Shown: in pieces, positions 53,637 through 61,486 of the stretch
Numbering within the stretch: position 1 is the first letter of the stretch
Layout: each line of letters begins with the position of its first letter
From: Candidatus Gastranaerophilales bacterium
GTDB taxonomy: Bacteria; Cyanobacteriota; Vampirovibrionia; Gastranaerophilales; Gastranaerophilaceae
Assembly (NCBI GenBank): GCA_944323655.1
Contig: CALUTL010000001.1
Location: 62,001-126,000, forward strand
DNA: 64,000 bases
Direction: 5' to 3'
Position numbers and translations under genes: made by a program
Notes under the pieces: generated by a model
The model's database searches: none
Seen by the model: only the letters and a program-made list of their open reading frames with translations
Told to the model about the DNA's origin: nothing

Positions 53637-54860
53637 TTACTTTTCTGCTCTTGCAACTGCTGATTCTACACGTTTTAACAACGCCGGAATATTAAGCCCC
53701 TGAGGACAATTTTTGGAGCATAAATTGCAGTTTATGCATTTGTCCGCTCTTTCGCTTTCTTTCAGAGCTTCATAGTTAACCTTGAACATAAATCCGTTTC
53801 CGTTTGATTTATAAACATTGTATAACCCGAAAATTGCAGGAATATTTATTCCTCTCGGACAGACCTCCATACAATACCTGCAAGCTGTACAATTTATTGC
53901 ACCCTGAGATTGGATTGTTCTTGTAATTTCGCCTGCTGTTTTAAGTTCTTCTTCCGTAAATTTTCTGAAATTTGTAAATGTATCAATGTTTTCTTTTAAC
54001 TGCTGGAAATTACTCATTCCGCTTAAAATCGTAAACACTCTGTCTTTACTTGTTACCCATCTTAAACCAAACGAAGCCTGTGTATCATCAGGACATTTTT
54101 CCTTTAACTTTGCCGCTGCTTTTTCCGGCAAATTGCACAACCCGCCACCTCTTAAAGGTTCCATTACGATTATCGGAACTTTTGCTTCATCTGCTATTGA
54201 ATAAAGCTCATCGGCGTTCATTACTTCCCAATCCAGATAGTTTATCTGAAGCTGGCAAAAATCCCATTTGTGCTCTTTTATTACCTCTCTTAACATATCC
54301 GGATCTCCGTGAAAAGAAAATCCTAAATTCTTCACTCTGCCTTCTTTTTTAAGCTTCAAAATCTCTCCGTACATATCATTGTCACGATAGTTTTTTATTG
54401 AATCTTTGTTTATATTATGCACCATGTAATTGTCAAAATATTCTACCTGACATTTTTTAAGCTGTTCGTTAAAAAGCTTTGTGACATCTGATTTTTGGTT
54501 TACAAGATATGCTGGGCATTTGTCTGCAAGCATGAAACTTTCCCTCGGATATTGCTTTAAAATCTCTCCGATTGCATTTTCCGACTTGCCTTCAACATAC
54601 ATATATGCCGTGTCAAAATAATTGGCACCGTGAGCCATTGAGTATTCTACCATTTTGTCAAGCTCTGCCATATCTATCTTGCCGTCCCGCATCGGAAGAC
54701 GCATACACCCTAAGGCTATTAACGGAAAATCTTTTCCGGCAAATTTTCTTTTTACAACTTCCTTTTCCGCCTTTTTAACTTTTTTTTGTCCGCAGCCTGA
54801 TAACAATGCTGCGCCGCCTATGGCCAGTGCTGAATTTATTATAAAATCTCTGCGCTTCAT
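53637..54860 (-). CDS. Tat-exported lipoprotein aldo/keto reductase with ferredoxin domain
   Basis: 407 aa. The N-terminus MKRRDFIINSALAIGGAALLSGCGQ is a twin-arginine signal ending in the lipobox LSGC, so the mature protein is a folded, lipid-anchored periplasmic enzyme. Residues about 35-310 are an aldo/keto reductase barrel with the catalytic set Asp/Tyr/Lys/His in NYFDTAYMYVEGKSENAIG, MLADKCPAYL and YFDNYMVHNINK. The C-terminal 90 residues have two [4Fe-4S] motifs, CTACRYCMEVCP and CINCNLCSKNCP. Such fusions occur in anaerobes, but an exported one fed by a NapGH-type protein is uncommon. It overlaps the flavodoxin gene by four bases. Confidence 0.92.
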   Translation of the reverse strand: MKRRDFIINSALAIGGAALLSGCGQKKVKKAEKEVVKRKFAGKDFPLIALGCMRLPMRDGKIDMAELDKMVEYSMAHGANYFDTAYMYVEGKSENAIGEILKQYPRESFMLADKCPAYLVNQKSDVTKLFNEQLKKCQVEYFDNYMVHNINKDSIKNYRDNDMYGEILKLKKEGRVKNLGFSFHGDPDMLREVIKEHKWDFCQLQINYLDWEVMNADELYSIADEAKVPIIVMEPLRGGGLCNLPEKAAAKLKEKCPDDTQASFGLRWVTSKDRVFTILSGMSNFQQLKENIDTFTNFRKFTEEELKTAGEITRTIQSQGAINCTACRYCMEVCPRGINIPAIFGLYNVYKSNGNGFMFKVNYEALKESERADKCINCNLCSKNCPQGLNIPALLKRVESAVARAEK

Positions 54861-55459
54861 ATTTTGTCTTTCCCTTGCCTTAATGCTTCATCTATCCACT
54901 TCTTTATATCCGCATCTTTTGCACTGCGCTCATAAGAAGTGTATCCTGCCTTGACTTCTGCTTTTGGAACAAGTTTTTGAATATCCGTGTATGTTGAGGA
55001 TTCTCCGCCGCCTCCGTGTGTGCAAAACGGTACTATCGTCTTTCCGTCAAAGTTATTTACACTTAAAAATGTTCTTACCGGTGATGCCATCGTATACCAC
55101 CATACCGGCGTTCCTATGAATATTATATCATAACCTTCCGTATTGCCGTTTTCTATTAGCTCGGGTTTTGCACCTTCTGACTTTTCTTTCTGCGCAATAT
55201 TCACTACATCATTGTAATTGGATGGATATGCTTTCTTCGGTTTTATCTCAAATATGTCGCCCGCTGTGTAACTTTGTATTTTTTCTGCAACCGCTTTCGT
55301 GTTACCGCTGTATGAGTAATATGCTATTAATATTCTCTTGCCGGCTAACCCTTGAAAATCTGAATTATCCTGTGAATACATTAATCCGCCTCCTATTATT
55401 CCTGCTACTGATGCTATTATTGCTGTTATTACTATTATTACTTTGAGTTTTTTATTCAT
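54857..55459 (-). CDS. Membrane-anchored flavodoxin
   Basis: FMN-binding electron carrier of about 200 aa. After an N-terminal membrane segment (KVIIVITAIIASVAGIIGGG, residues 5-25), the flavodoxin fold begins with ILIAYYSYSGNTKAVAEKI, the phosphate-binding loop, then YDIIFIGTPVWWYTMASPVRTFL and FCTHGGGGESS around the flavin ring. The start at 55459 is chosen because AGAGGAA precedes it; the in-frame ATG 63 bases further upstream lies beyond the promoter. It is the first gene of the nine-gene operon. Its domain is probably outside the membrane, from the anchor orientation. Confidence 0.88.
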   Translation of the reverse strand: MNKKLKVIIVITAIIASVAGIIGGGLMYSQDNSDFQGLAGKRILIAYYSYSGNTKAVAEKIQSYTAGDIFEIKPKKAYPSNYNDVVNIAQKEKSEGAKPELIENGNTEGYDIIFIGTPVWWYTMASPVRTFLSVNNFDGKTIVPFCTHGGGGESSTYTDIQKLVPKAEVKAGYTSYERSAKDADIKKWIDEALRQGKDKI

Positions 55460-55486
55460 TGCTCTTTTTTCCTCTTGATTTTTATT

Positions 55487-55522
55487 ATTATATTTTAATT
55501 GCTGATAGCTACTATCAGTCAA
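55487..55522 (-). promoter_or_regulatory. Promoter and palindromic operator of redox/Lar operon
   Basis: Minus strand: TTGACT (55517-55522) overlaps the palindrome CTGATAG-CTA-CTATCAG (55502-55518), then TTAAAA (55493-55498, spacer 18) and TATAAT (55487-55492, spacer 24). A 7-base-arm inverted repeat inside a promoter spacer is typical of MerR-type regulation, and an AdhR-like MerR gene lies at 45948. Confidence 0.55.
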
Positions 55523-55550
55523 GAGGTTTATATTAATCTCTCTTTTATTA

Positions 55551-55580
55551 AAAAATCCCCTTTTTACAAAGGGGATCCTT
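55551..55580 (-). terminator. Terminator of ompH-like gene
   Basis: Stem ATCCCCTTT/AAAGGGGAT with four-base loop and T-rich flanks on both strands, 22 bases after the stop. Confidence 0.85.
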
Positions 55581-55597
55581 TTTATGTTTTTTATTTA

Positions 55598-56080
55598 CTA
55601 TTTAACGGATTTTTCAATTTCTTTTGTTATATCATCACCGCCGTAAAGAACTACACCTTTTGAAAGAATAAGATCATAGCCTTTTGCTTTTGCGGTTTTG
55701 TTGATTACATCTGAAATGTTTTTATCTATTGCAGTCAATTTTGCTGCGTAATTTTTCTTGATTGCTTCCTGTTTTTTAGCAAACTCTGCATCATATTTCT
55801 TTATCAATTTCTGCTTGTTCTCTTCGGTAGATTGTTTTTGAACATCTGCTCTTACTGTTTCGAGCCATTTTTGAAGCTCTACAAGCTTTGCTTCCTGTTC
55901 TTTTCTTAATGCCTGAACTTCTTTTGATGCGGCTACTACCTGACCTACATCAACAATTGCAACTTTGTAGCTTGCAGGAATCGTTGCTGCAGCTTCTTCA
56001 CTGAACGCTGCATTGTTAAACCCCATGCCGGCTGTAATTGCTGCTGCCATAATTGCTAATGTCAAAATTTGTTTTTTCAT
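55598..56080 (-). CDS. OmpH/Skp-family periplasmic chaperone
   Basis: Periplasmic holdase for outer-membrane proteins. The 160-aa protein has a signal peptide (cleavage near residue 28, FSEEAA) and the Skp plan: a beta strand KVAIVDVGQVVAASKEVQALRK, then two long charged helices forming a tentacle (QEAKLVELQKWLETVRADVQKQ...YDAEFAKKQEAIKKNY), and a C-terminal strand ILSKGVVLYGG. A TolC gene lies just upstream on the same strand, with its own start region; the two are functionally related but may not share a transcript. AAGGAG supports the start. Confidence 0.9.
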   Translation of the reverse strand: MKKQILTLAIMAAAITAGMGFNNAAFSEEAAATIPASYKVAIVDVGQVVAASKEVQALRKEQEAKLVELQKWLETVRADVQKQSTEENKQKLIKKYDAEFAKKQEAIKKNYAAKLTAIDKNISDVINKTAKAKGYDLILSKGVVLYGGDDITKEIEKSVK

Positions 56081-56201
56081 GTGTCTACTCTCCTTATCAC
56101 TAAATTTTTGTGTCCATTACGCTTTTGTTTGTCATGATTATTGCACACAATTCAATTTCTGTCACTAGATTTATAATTTTTCTTTACTTTATCAATTTTT
56201 T

Positions 56202-57491
56202 TTACAATAACTCGAATTCTTCATCGTTAACTTCTCGCAAAAAATTTGTCCAACTGTTGTAATACTCCGCTAGAGCATAAGTATATCCGACTATTATTGA
56301 AATGTATGACTGCTTCATAACTATTAATGATGTTATGTTTGCTTTCCCCTGCTCATATCCGTCCTTGGATATTTCTATTAATTCCTCCGAATTTTTTATA
56401 ATTTTATTTTCGTAGTAATTCAAGTTATCTACTGCCGTCAAAAACCTTTCATAAGCCGCACTTACATCTTTTACTGCCTTGTTTTTGGCGGATTCGTATT
56501 TTAATTCCGCCTGCTGTAACTTTAATGCCGCATTTTGAATTTCCGGAGAATAATTGTAAAATAAAGGAATATTTACAAGACTCGCTCCTGCATAAGCCCC
56601 GCTGTTAAAATTTCCTGAATCAGTATACTTGCCGATCTGATAAGCATATCCGCCGCTTAACGCTAAATCGGGAATCCTCTGCCTTGAAACAACTGTCATA
56701 TTCTTTTCTGCAACATCTATCTGCTGCTTCGCTATCTTTATATCATAACGGTTTGCTAATGCTCTTTGAACTATCTCCTCAAAATCAGGAAATTCAAAAT
56801 CCGGAGGTGGGGTCAACATCTCTTTAAAATTGTTTTCTTCCGCAAATATTCTATCTTTACTGTCATATATTACATTATTCGGATCGTTTATAATTTTGTT
56901 AAATTGAGATTTCACTGTATTTACGTTTACTCTTGCCGTATTTACCTGTGTTATAACTTGATTAAGAGATATCTCCGCCTGTAATACGTCAATTACAGGC
57001 TCTTTTTTGTCTTTTACTTTTTCCTTAGCTATTTCCAGAAGTTCTTCCTGCAACTCTTTTTGCTGTTCTAAGGTATTTAAAATTGATTTTGCCGCAACTA
57101 AATTGATATAAGCTTCTCTTACATCCATTTTTAAGTCAAATTCTGTATAATTAACATTCTTCTCTACAAGTTCCAAATTTGACTTTGCTAAATTTTTTCT
57201 TGCATTTCGCTTTGCTATCTCTATATTCTGGCTGACTCCGATTTGTTTTGGCTCGCCGTTCCCTGCGCCTCCCATAAAATAAAACGCATCTACTGATGGG
57301 TTTTGAAGCCTGTTTGCACTCTTTATTTCATTTTTTGCTATACTTATGTCTATTTGCGCAGCTTTTAAATCAATATTATTCTTCAATGCCGCATCTATTG
57401 CTTCATCAAGATTTACCTGCTTAACTTCCTCTCCGATTGCCGTATGGCTGAATATAAAAATACAAAATATTAAAACTAATATCTTCTTCAT
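56202..57491 (-). CDS. TolC-family outer-membrane channel
   Basis: Outer-membrane efflux or secretion channel of about 429 aa. A signal peptide MKKILVLIFCIFIFSHTAIG is followed by two TolC repeats of coiled-coil and beta strands, with VNLDEAIDAALKNNIDLKAAQIDI and NVNYTEFDLKMDVREAYINLVAAK in the first and EEIVQRALANRYDIKIAKQQID and AAYERFLTAVDNLNYYENK in the second. The ATG at 57491 is preferred: an in-frame GTG 18 bases upstream overlaps a TATACT box, leaving a leader of about two bases. No pump gene adjoins it. Confidence 0.9.
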   Translation of the reverse strand: MKKILVLIFCIFIFSHTAIGEEVKQVNLDEAIDAALKNNIDLKAAQIDISIAKNEIKSANRLQNPSVDAFYFMGGAGNGEPKQIGVSQNIEIAKRNARKNLAKSNLELVEKNVNYTEFDLKMDVREAYINLVAAKSILNTLEQQKELQEELLEIAKEKVKDKKEPVIDVLQAEISLNQVITQVNTARVNVNTVKSQFNKIINDPNNVIYDSKDRIFAEENNFKEMLTPPPDFEFPDFEEIVQRALANRYDIKIAKQQIDVAEKNMTVVSRQRIPDLALSGGYAYQIGKYTDSGNFNSGAYAGASLVNIPLFYNYSPEIQNAALKLQQAELKYESAKNKAVKDVSAAYERFLTAVDNLNYYENKIIKNSEELIEISKDGYEQGKANITSLIVMKQSYISIIVGYTYALAEYYNSWTNFLREVNDEEFELL

Positions 57492-57581
57492 ACCAATAAA
57501 GTATAGCACAAATTCAAAATCAAAAAATCTATAAATTTAAACATTTATATTTTAAATTCCAATTTATTTTACACAATAAAA

Positions 57582-57605
57582 AATAGCCGGAGCTAAAGCT
57601 CCGGC
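57582..57605 (-). terminator. Terminator of His/Pro-rich protein gene
   Basis: Perfect 8-base stem GCCGGAGC/GCTCCGGC with four-base loop, then TATTTTTTATTG on the minus strand. Confidence 0.9.
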
Positions 57606-57613
57606 ATCGGAAT

Positions 57614-57964
57614 TTATCTAGAGAGTTTTTCTTGGTCTGGTTGGGGTTTTTGTATATCATCTTTGAGGTGTTTTTTATGGAAATCGCCATGTCGGTGATG
57701 TCTTCTTTCCATTTTTTGGTGAGATTCAAAATCCGGACGTCCGAATTCATGATGAGGACACGGACGCTGCATACTTACCGGCGGCAATCCCATCGGTGCC
57801 GGAGGTACCGGAGGTTTTGCAAAACTTGTATAAACACATAGTGCTAATAAGCATCCTGTGAATGCTCCTGCGGTTATCAAGGCGAATTTCTTAAACATAT
57901 CTTGTTCACATCTGCACACTTTTTCTTCCTGTTTAATTTCTTCATTTCTGATTTCTTCTGTCAT
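57614..57964 (-). CDS. His/Pro-rich membrane protein, unknown
   Basis: Not recognised; 116 aa. A short acidic N-terminus with a CRC motif, one membrane helix (FALITAGAFTGCLLALCVYTSF, about 27-48), then a Pro-rich linker (AKPPVPPAPMGLPPVSM) and a His-rich tail (CPHHEFGRP, KMERRHHRHGDFHKKH). The plan recalls small metal-sensing proteins with periplasmic heavy-metal-binding domains of the Spy/CnrX/ZraP kind, but it is too short and lacks their helical repeats. Metal binding is an inference. Strong AGGAGG ribosome site. Confidence 0.75.
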   Translation of the reverse strand: MTEEIRNEEIKQEEKVCRCEQDMFKKFALITAGAFTGCLLALCVYTSFAKPPVPPAPMGLPPVSMQRPCPHHEFGRPDFESHQKMERRHHRHGDFHKKHLKDDIQKPQPDQEKLSR

Positions 57965-58028
57965 CTTAAAAGCCTCCTTTAAAGTTGTTACATTATTATA
58001 ACGAATCAGAAATTAATATTGTTCATTT

Positions 58029-58988
58029 TTATTGCAAATTTATTTTTAAAAAGCCGCAAACACCGGCAAATGCACCATTTGTCGAAGCTGAATCCGATAG
58101 TGCATTCAACATCATAAAGTCATGGATTGTTCCGTTAACCCTCATATTGCTTACACAAACTCCGGCATGATCAAGTTTTATAGCAAATTCTTCCCCTTCA
58201 TCCCTTAAAACATCATTCTCTGCAGTTATTATTAGTGTCGGCGGAAAATTCTTAATCTCACTTATATCCGCATTTAATGGGCTTGCATAAACTTCTTTCC
58301 TCGTCTTTTTATCCGGAATATACGCATCCCAAAAATATTCCATGGATTTTTTTGTCAGCCACGGCCCGTTTTTAAATTCTTCATAAGATTTTGTATCCAT
58401 TGATGCGCTTGTTACTGGATATAATAAAATCTGAGCTTTGATTTTTGATCCGTTTTCGTAAAGAGTTTTCATCGTACTTGCTATAACTATGTTTCCGCCT
58501 GCACTGTCGCCTGCTGTTACTATTTTTTGAGGATTTATATTAAACTCCTCATAATTCTTGCTCACATACTCCAATACCCCGCAAAATTCTTCTATCGCTC
58601 CGGGGTAAGTAAATTCAGGCGCTCTGTTATAATTCACAAATATTACGGAAGAATGACACATTATAGCTAGTTTTTTGATTAATGTATCGTAAACCTCCTT
58701 ATCCCCCATTACCCAGCCGCCGCCATGGGCATAAATTATTGCTGGAAGTTTTTCATTCTCGGAATTTTCAGGTCTTACAATTCTTATTTCTACTTCTGCA
58801 TCATTTCTGCATATTACTTTTCTATCTGTAACTTCTGCATTTATATTTTGCGGGTATTTCCTTTGTACGGCATGCAAAAATTCTCTTGCTTCTTCCGCTG
58901 GCATTTCTGAAAGAGGCTTTGCATCAAAAGTTTCTAATTCTATTAAAAATTTTTCGGCGTCTGACACCAGATTAATTCTTCTGTTCAT
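58029..58988 (-). CDS. Alpha/beta hydrolase, hormone-sensitive lipase family
   Basis: Cytoplasmic esterase of 319 aa. HSL-family motifs are clear: oxyanion hole AIIYAHGGGWVMGDKE, nucleophile elbow TAGDSAGGNIVIAS (Ser at about 165), acid in LIITAENDVLRDEGE, and His in GTIHDFMML. No signal peptide. The physiological ester substrate is not predictable. GGAAAGG precedes the start. It is transcribed on its own. Confidence 0.94.
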   Translation of the reverse strand: MNRRINLVSDAEKFLIELETFDAKPLSEMPAEEAREFLHAVQRKYPQNINAEVTDRKVICRNDAEVEIRIVRPENSENEKLPAIIYAHGGGWVMGDKEVYDTLIKKLAIMCHSSVIFVNYNRAPEFTYPGAIEEFCGVLEYVSKNYEEFNINPQKIVTAGDSAGGNIVIASTMKTLYENGSKIKAQILLYPVTSASMDTKSYEEFKNGPWLTKKSMEYFWDAYIPDKKTRKEVYASPLNADISEIKNFPPTLIITAENDVLRDEGEEFAIKLDHAGVCVSNMRVNGTIHDFMMLNALSDSASTNGAFAGVCGFLKINLQ

Positions 58989-59076
58989 ATAAATTTCCTT
59001 TCCTTATTCATTTCCAAACACATTTTGTTTTGGTAAGAAAAAGGAAACATCCGCCCATCGGATTTTATGTGGAGAA

Positions 59077-59628
59077 TTATAAACTTTTAACAGGTTTACA
59101 CGGATTTCCGCAAGCCACTACATTTGACGGAATATCCTTTACTACAACACTTCCCCCACCAATTACAACATTATCTCCTATCGTAACCCCGGGCATTACG
59201 CAAACATTCCCGCCAAACCATACATTATCTCCTACTGTTATCGGTTTTGCAAATTCTATTCCTTTTATTCTTTCTTCTGCCTTCACCGGATGCGCTGCCG
59301 TATAAAAACCGCAATTAGGACCTATCATTACATTATCGCCAAACTTCACTTTTGCACAATCCAAAATCACTAGGTTATGATTTGCATAAAAATTTTCTCC
59401 AGTTTCTATGTTGTAACCGTAATCACAATAAAAGTTCGGCTCTATAAATATGTGCTCACCTGTTTTTCCAAAAAGCTTTTTTAAAATATTTTTTCTTTCC
59501 TGTATCTCTTTCGGGCTTATCTGATTGTATTTCTGACATATTGTTTTTGCATTTATTCTGTCATAAAAAAGTTCGCTCTCTGACGGATTATAAAATTTTC
59601 CTGAAACCATTTTTTCTTTTTCTCTCAT
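59077..59628 (-). CDS. Maltose/galactoside O-acetyltransferase family
   Basis: Left-handed beta-helix acetyltransferase (LacA/Maa/NodL type) of 183 aa that moves acetyl from acetyl-CoA to a sugar hydroxyl. The N-terminal helix NPSESELFYDRINAKTICQKYN is followed by hexapeptide repeats (YNIETGENFYANHNLVILDC, GDNVMIGPNCGFYTAAHPV with the catalytic His, and VWFGGNVCVMPGVTIGDNVVIGGGSVV) and the C-terminal GNPCKPVK. The acceptor sugar is unknown. AAGGAGAT precedes the first ATG, which decides the start. Confidence 0.95.
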   Translation of the reverse strand: MREKEKMVSGKFYNPSESELFYDRINAKTICQKYNQISPKEIQERKNILKKLFGKTGEHIFIEPNFYCDYGYNIETGENFYANHNLVILDCAKVKFGDNVMIGPNCGFYTAAHPVKAEERIKGIEFAKPITVGDNVWFGGNVCVMPGVTIGDNVVIGGGSVVVKDIPSNVVACGNPCKPVKSL

Positions 59629-59658
59629 TTATTATCTCCTTATATTTTTCGACGTTTA

Positions 59659-59700
59659 AAAAAGCCTCTTTTAAATTATATACAAAAGAAGCTTTTTTTT
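59659..59700. terminator. Terminator between acetyltransferase and prepilin genes
   Basis: Stem AAAAAAGCYTCTTTT/AAAAGAAGCTTTTTTT with about 11-base loop; 32 bases after the 59732 prepilin-like gene's stop on the minus strand. Confidence 0.7.
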
Positions 59701-59731
59701 TAAATTAACAATTCGATGAATTTAAATATTT

Positions 59732-60592
59732 TTAGTTATAGTCTTCAACCTTGACATAACAAGGTGAAACTTGGTTGTTATTTTGCGTGCAACCTTTTCC
59801 TGTATTTACGGCGTTCTCAGTCGGATAATCTACATAGAACGGACTGTCTGCCGGAAAATCGGCACGGAAATCCAATGACATCGGTTCTGAAATTGATTTA
59901 CCTCTGCCCCAAGCTTCGTTCTTTGCCCAATAATATGTGCCGGGTTTTGAGTGGTGCCCCTCAGGACGGTTTTCATCTTCTGGCGGATATATTGTCATTG
60001 CCTGCATATAACGAGTATCAATTTCCGGCGGCCCTATCGGTATTACAACCGAAGCTTCCGTAACTACAAATGCCACTACATCTACCAACTTGCTGTCACT
60101 TGTCCAAGGCTCCATTATAGCTTCAGGTCTTTGCGCAAGATTCGGCGCTCTATCTCCGTTTATATCCGCATACACTACATAATATCTCATTGAGGCTGTA
60201 TTCCCATCTATAACTTCTGTATGCGTAAACGGTGCACCTCCGTTTGAAGCTATCCACAAATTCATCCCGTTACTTGCTTTTATCTTTATGTTCGCCTCTG
60301 GAAAATCTGTTGCCTCACGAGTTAAATCTCCAGCTGCACAATTGTTCTCCGGAGAGTTTATGTATTCTAACAACATATTACAAAAAGCTGTCGAATTAGC
60401 AGGAAATTCGCTTCTTGTCATCATTGAATTATAAACGGCTGTCTCTAATACATGATATATCCTTACATATAACCATTTAAAGGTTTTGTCATAAGGCTTA
60501 ATAGTAACCATCGCCATTACAACAAGAATAGCTATTATTAGCAAACATATTAACATCTCAGCTAGCGTAACTGACTTTAACTTCCTAATCAT
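59732..60592 (-). CDS. Type IV prepilin-like protein (minor pilin)
   Basis: 286-aa protein with prepilin N-terminus MIRKLKS|VTLAEMLICLLIIAILVVMAM: basic leader, Glu at +5 and the hydrophobic spine. The residue before the cleavage point is Ser, not Gly. The C-terminal globular domain includes YYVVYADINGDRAPNLAQRPE and AFVVTEASVVIPIGPPE, similar to the pattern DINGDNPPN and FVLREDAIVP of the prepilin-like protein at 32799, so the two belong to one family. Ribosome site GGAG. Confidence 0.85.
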   Translation of the reverse strand: MIRKLKSVTLAEMLICLLIIAILVVMAMVTIKPYDKTFKWLYVRIYHVLETAVYNSMMTRSEFPANSTAFCNMLLEYINSPENNCAAGDLTREATDFPEANIKIKASNGMNLWIASNGGAPFTHTEVIDGNTASMRYYVVYADINGDRAPNLAQRPEAIMEPWTSDSKLVDVVAFVVTEASVVIPIGPPEIDTRYMQAMTIYPPEDENRPEGHHSKPGTYYWAKNEAWGRGKSISEPMSLDFRADFPADSPFYVDYPTENAVNTGKGCTQNNNQVSPCYVKVEDYN

Positions 60593-60744
60593 AACTCCGC
60601 TCCAATCCTAAATATTATATATTTATTATAACATACCGAATAGCACCGGTCAAGAACTCTTACATCCTTCATCTTAAAAACAAACTATACGTATGATTTT
60701 TTTGTAAACTAACTTTTCTATAATGATATTGTATAAATAAATAG

Positions 60745-60753
60745 TGGTATAAT
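60745..60753 (+). promoter_or_regulatory. Extended -10 box of prepilin-like gene
   Basis: TGG-TATAAT 27 bases before the ATG at 60780; a ribosome site AGAGGAAT follows. Confidence 0.65.
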
Positions 60754-60779
60754 ATACATAATTAAGAAAGAGGAATTAT

Positions 60780-61385
60780 ATGAAAAATAAAAAATTCGCA
60801 TTCACTTTAGGTGAAGTTCTTGTTACTCTGATGATTGTAGGTGTTATTGCAGCTTTAATTATACCTATCATAAAAAACGCACAACCTGACAGACAAAAAT
60901 TAATGTTTAAAAAAGCCTACACTACAGTCGAAAGGATTGTAACTGAACTTATTAATGACGATTATTTATACTCTGAAACCAGTGATGATGTTGGTTTTGA
61001 TAATACCAACGACGTAGAAGTTAATGGTGAAACCTACGGTGGAGATTCCAAATTTTGCGAACTTTTCGCAATGAAAGTTAACATTGTAGATGACAATGCT
61101 ATTAGATGTCCTGGAACAGTAGGTGCCGCTGGAACTTTCGGAGCTCCTAGTTTTATAACCACCGACAACATTGCTTTTTATCTGCCTACAACTACTTTTG
61201 CTAATGATGCACAAATTACAGTGGATACAAACGGAGAAAAAGAGCCTAATTGCAGATATTCAGCAAATTGCGAAAAACCTGATATTTTTGATATATTCGT
61301 TCAAGCTGACGGCAGAATTTATGTAACCGGTGATCTTGAAAAAGAATATTTGAAAGATACTAATATCACAAGAACTTACAATTAA
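60780..61385 (+). CDS. Type IV prepilin-like protein
   Basis: 201-aa prepilin: MKNKKFA|FTLGEVLVTLMIVGVIAALI, with Ala before the cleavage site, Phe as first mature residue and Glu at +5. The globular part contains TFGAPSFITTDNIAFYLPTT, VDTNGEKEPNCRYSANCEKPDIFDIFV, a variation on the DxNGxxxPN motif found in the two other prepilin-like proteins of the window. Four cysteines may form disulfides. It is divergent from the 59732 gene with its own promoter and terminator. Confidence 0.87.
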   Translation: MKNKKFAFTLGEVLVTLMIVGVIAALIIPIIKNAQPDRQKLMFKKAYTTVERIVTELINDDYLYSETSDDVGFDNTNDVEVNGETYGGDSKFCELFAMKVNIVDDNAIRCPGTVGAAGTFGAPSFITTDNIAFYLPTTTFANDAQITVDTNGEKEPNCRYSANCEKPDIFDIFVQADGRIYVTGDLEKEYLKDTNITRTYN

Positions 61386-61408
61386 TTCTAATTTTGGTAA
61401 TATTATAC

Positions 61409-61445
61409 AAAATGGTTCCGATTATCTCTCGGAACCATTTTTGTT
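61409..61445 (+). terminator. Terminator of prepilin-like gene
   Basis: Stem AAAATGGTTCCGA/TCGGAACCATTTT with seven-base loop and T run, 24 bases after the stop. Confidence 0.9.
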
Positions 61446-61486
61446 ATATCTATTCATTTTTACTAAATTTATACAACTAAATTAAG

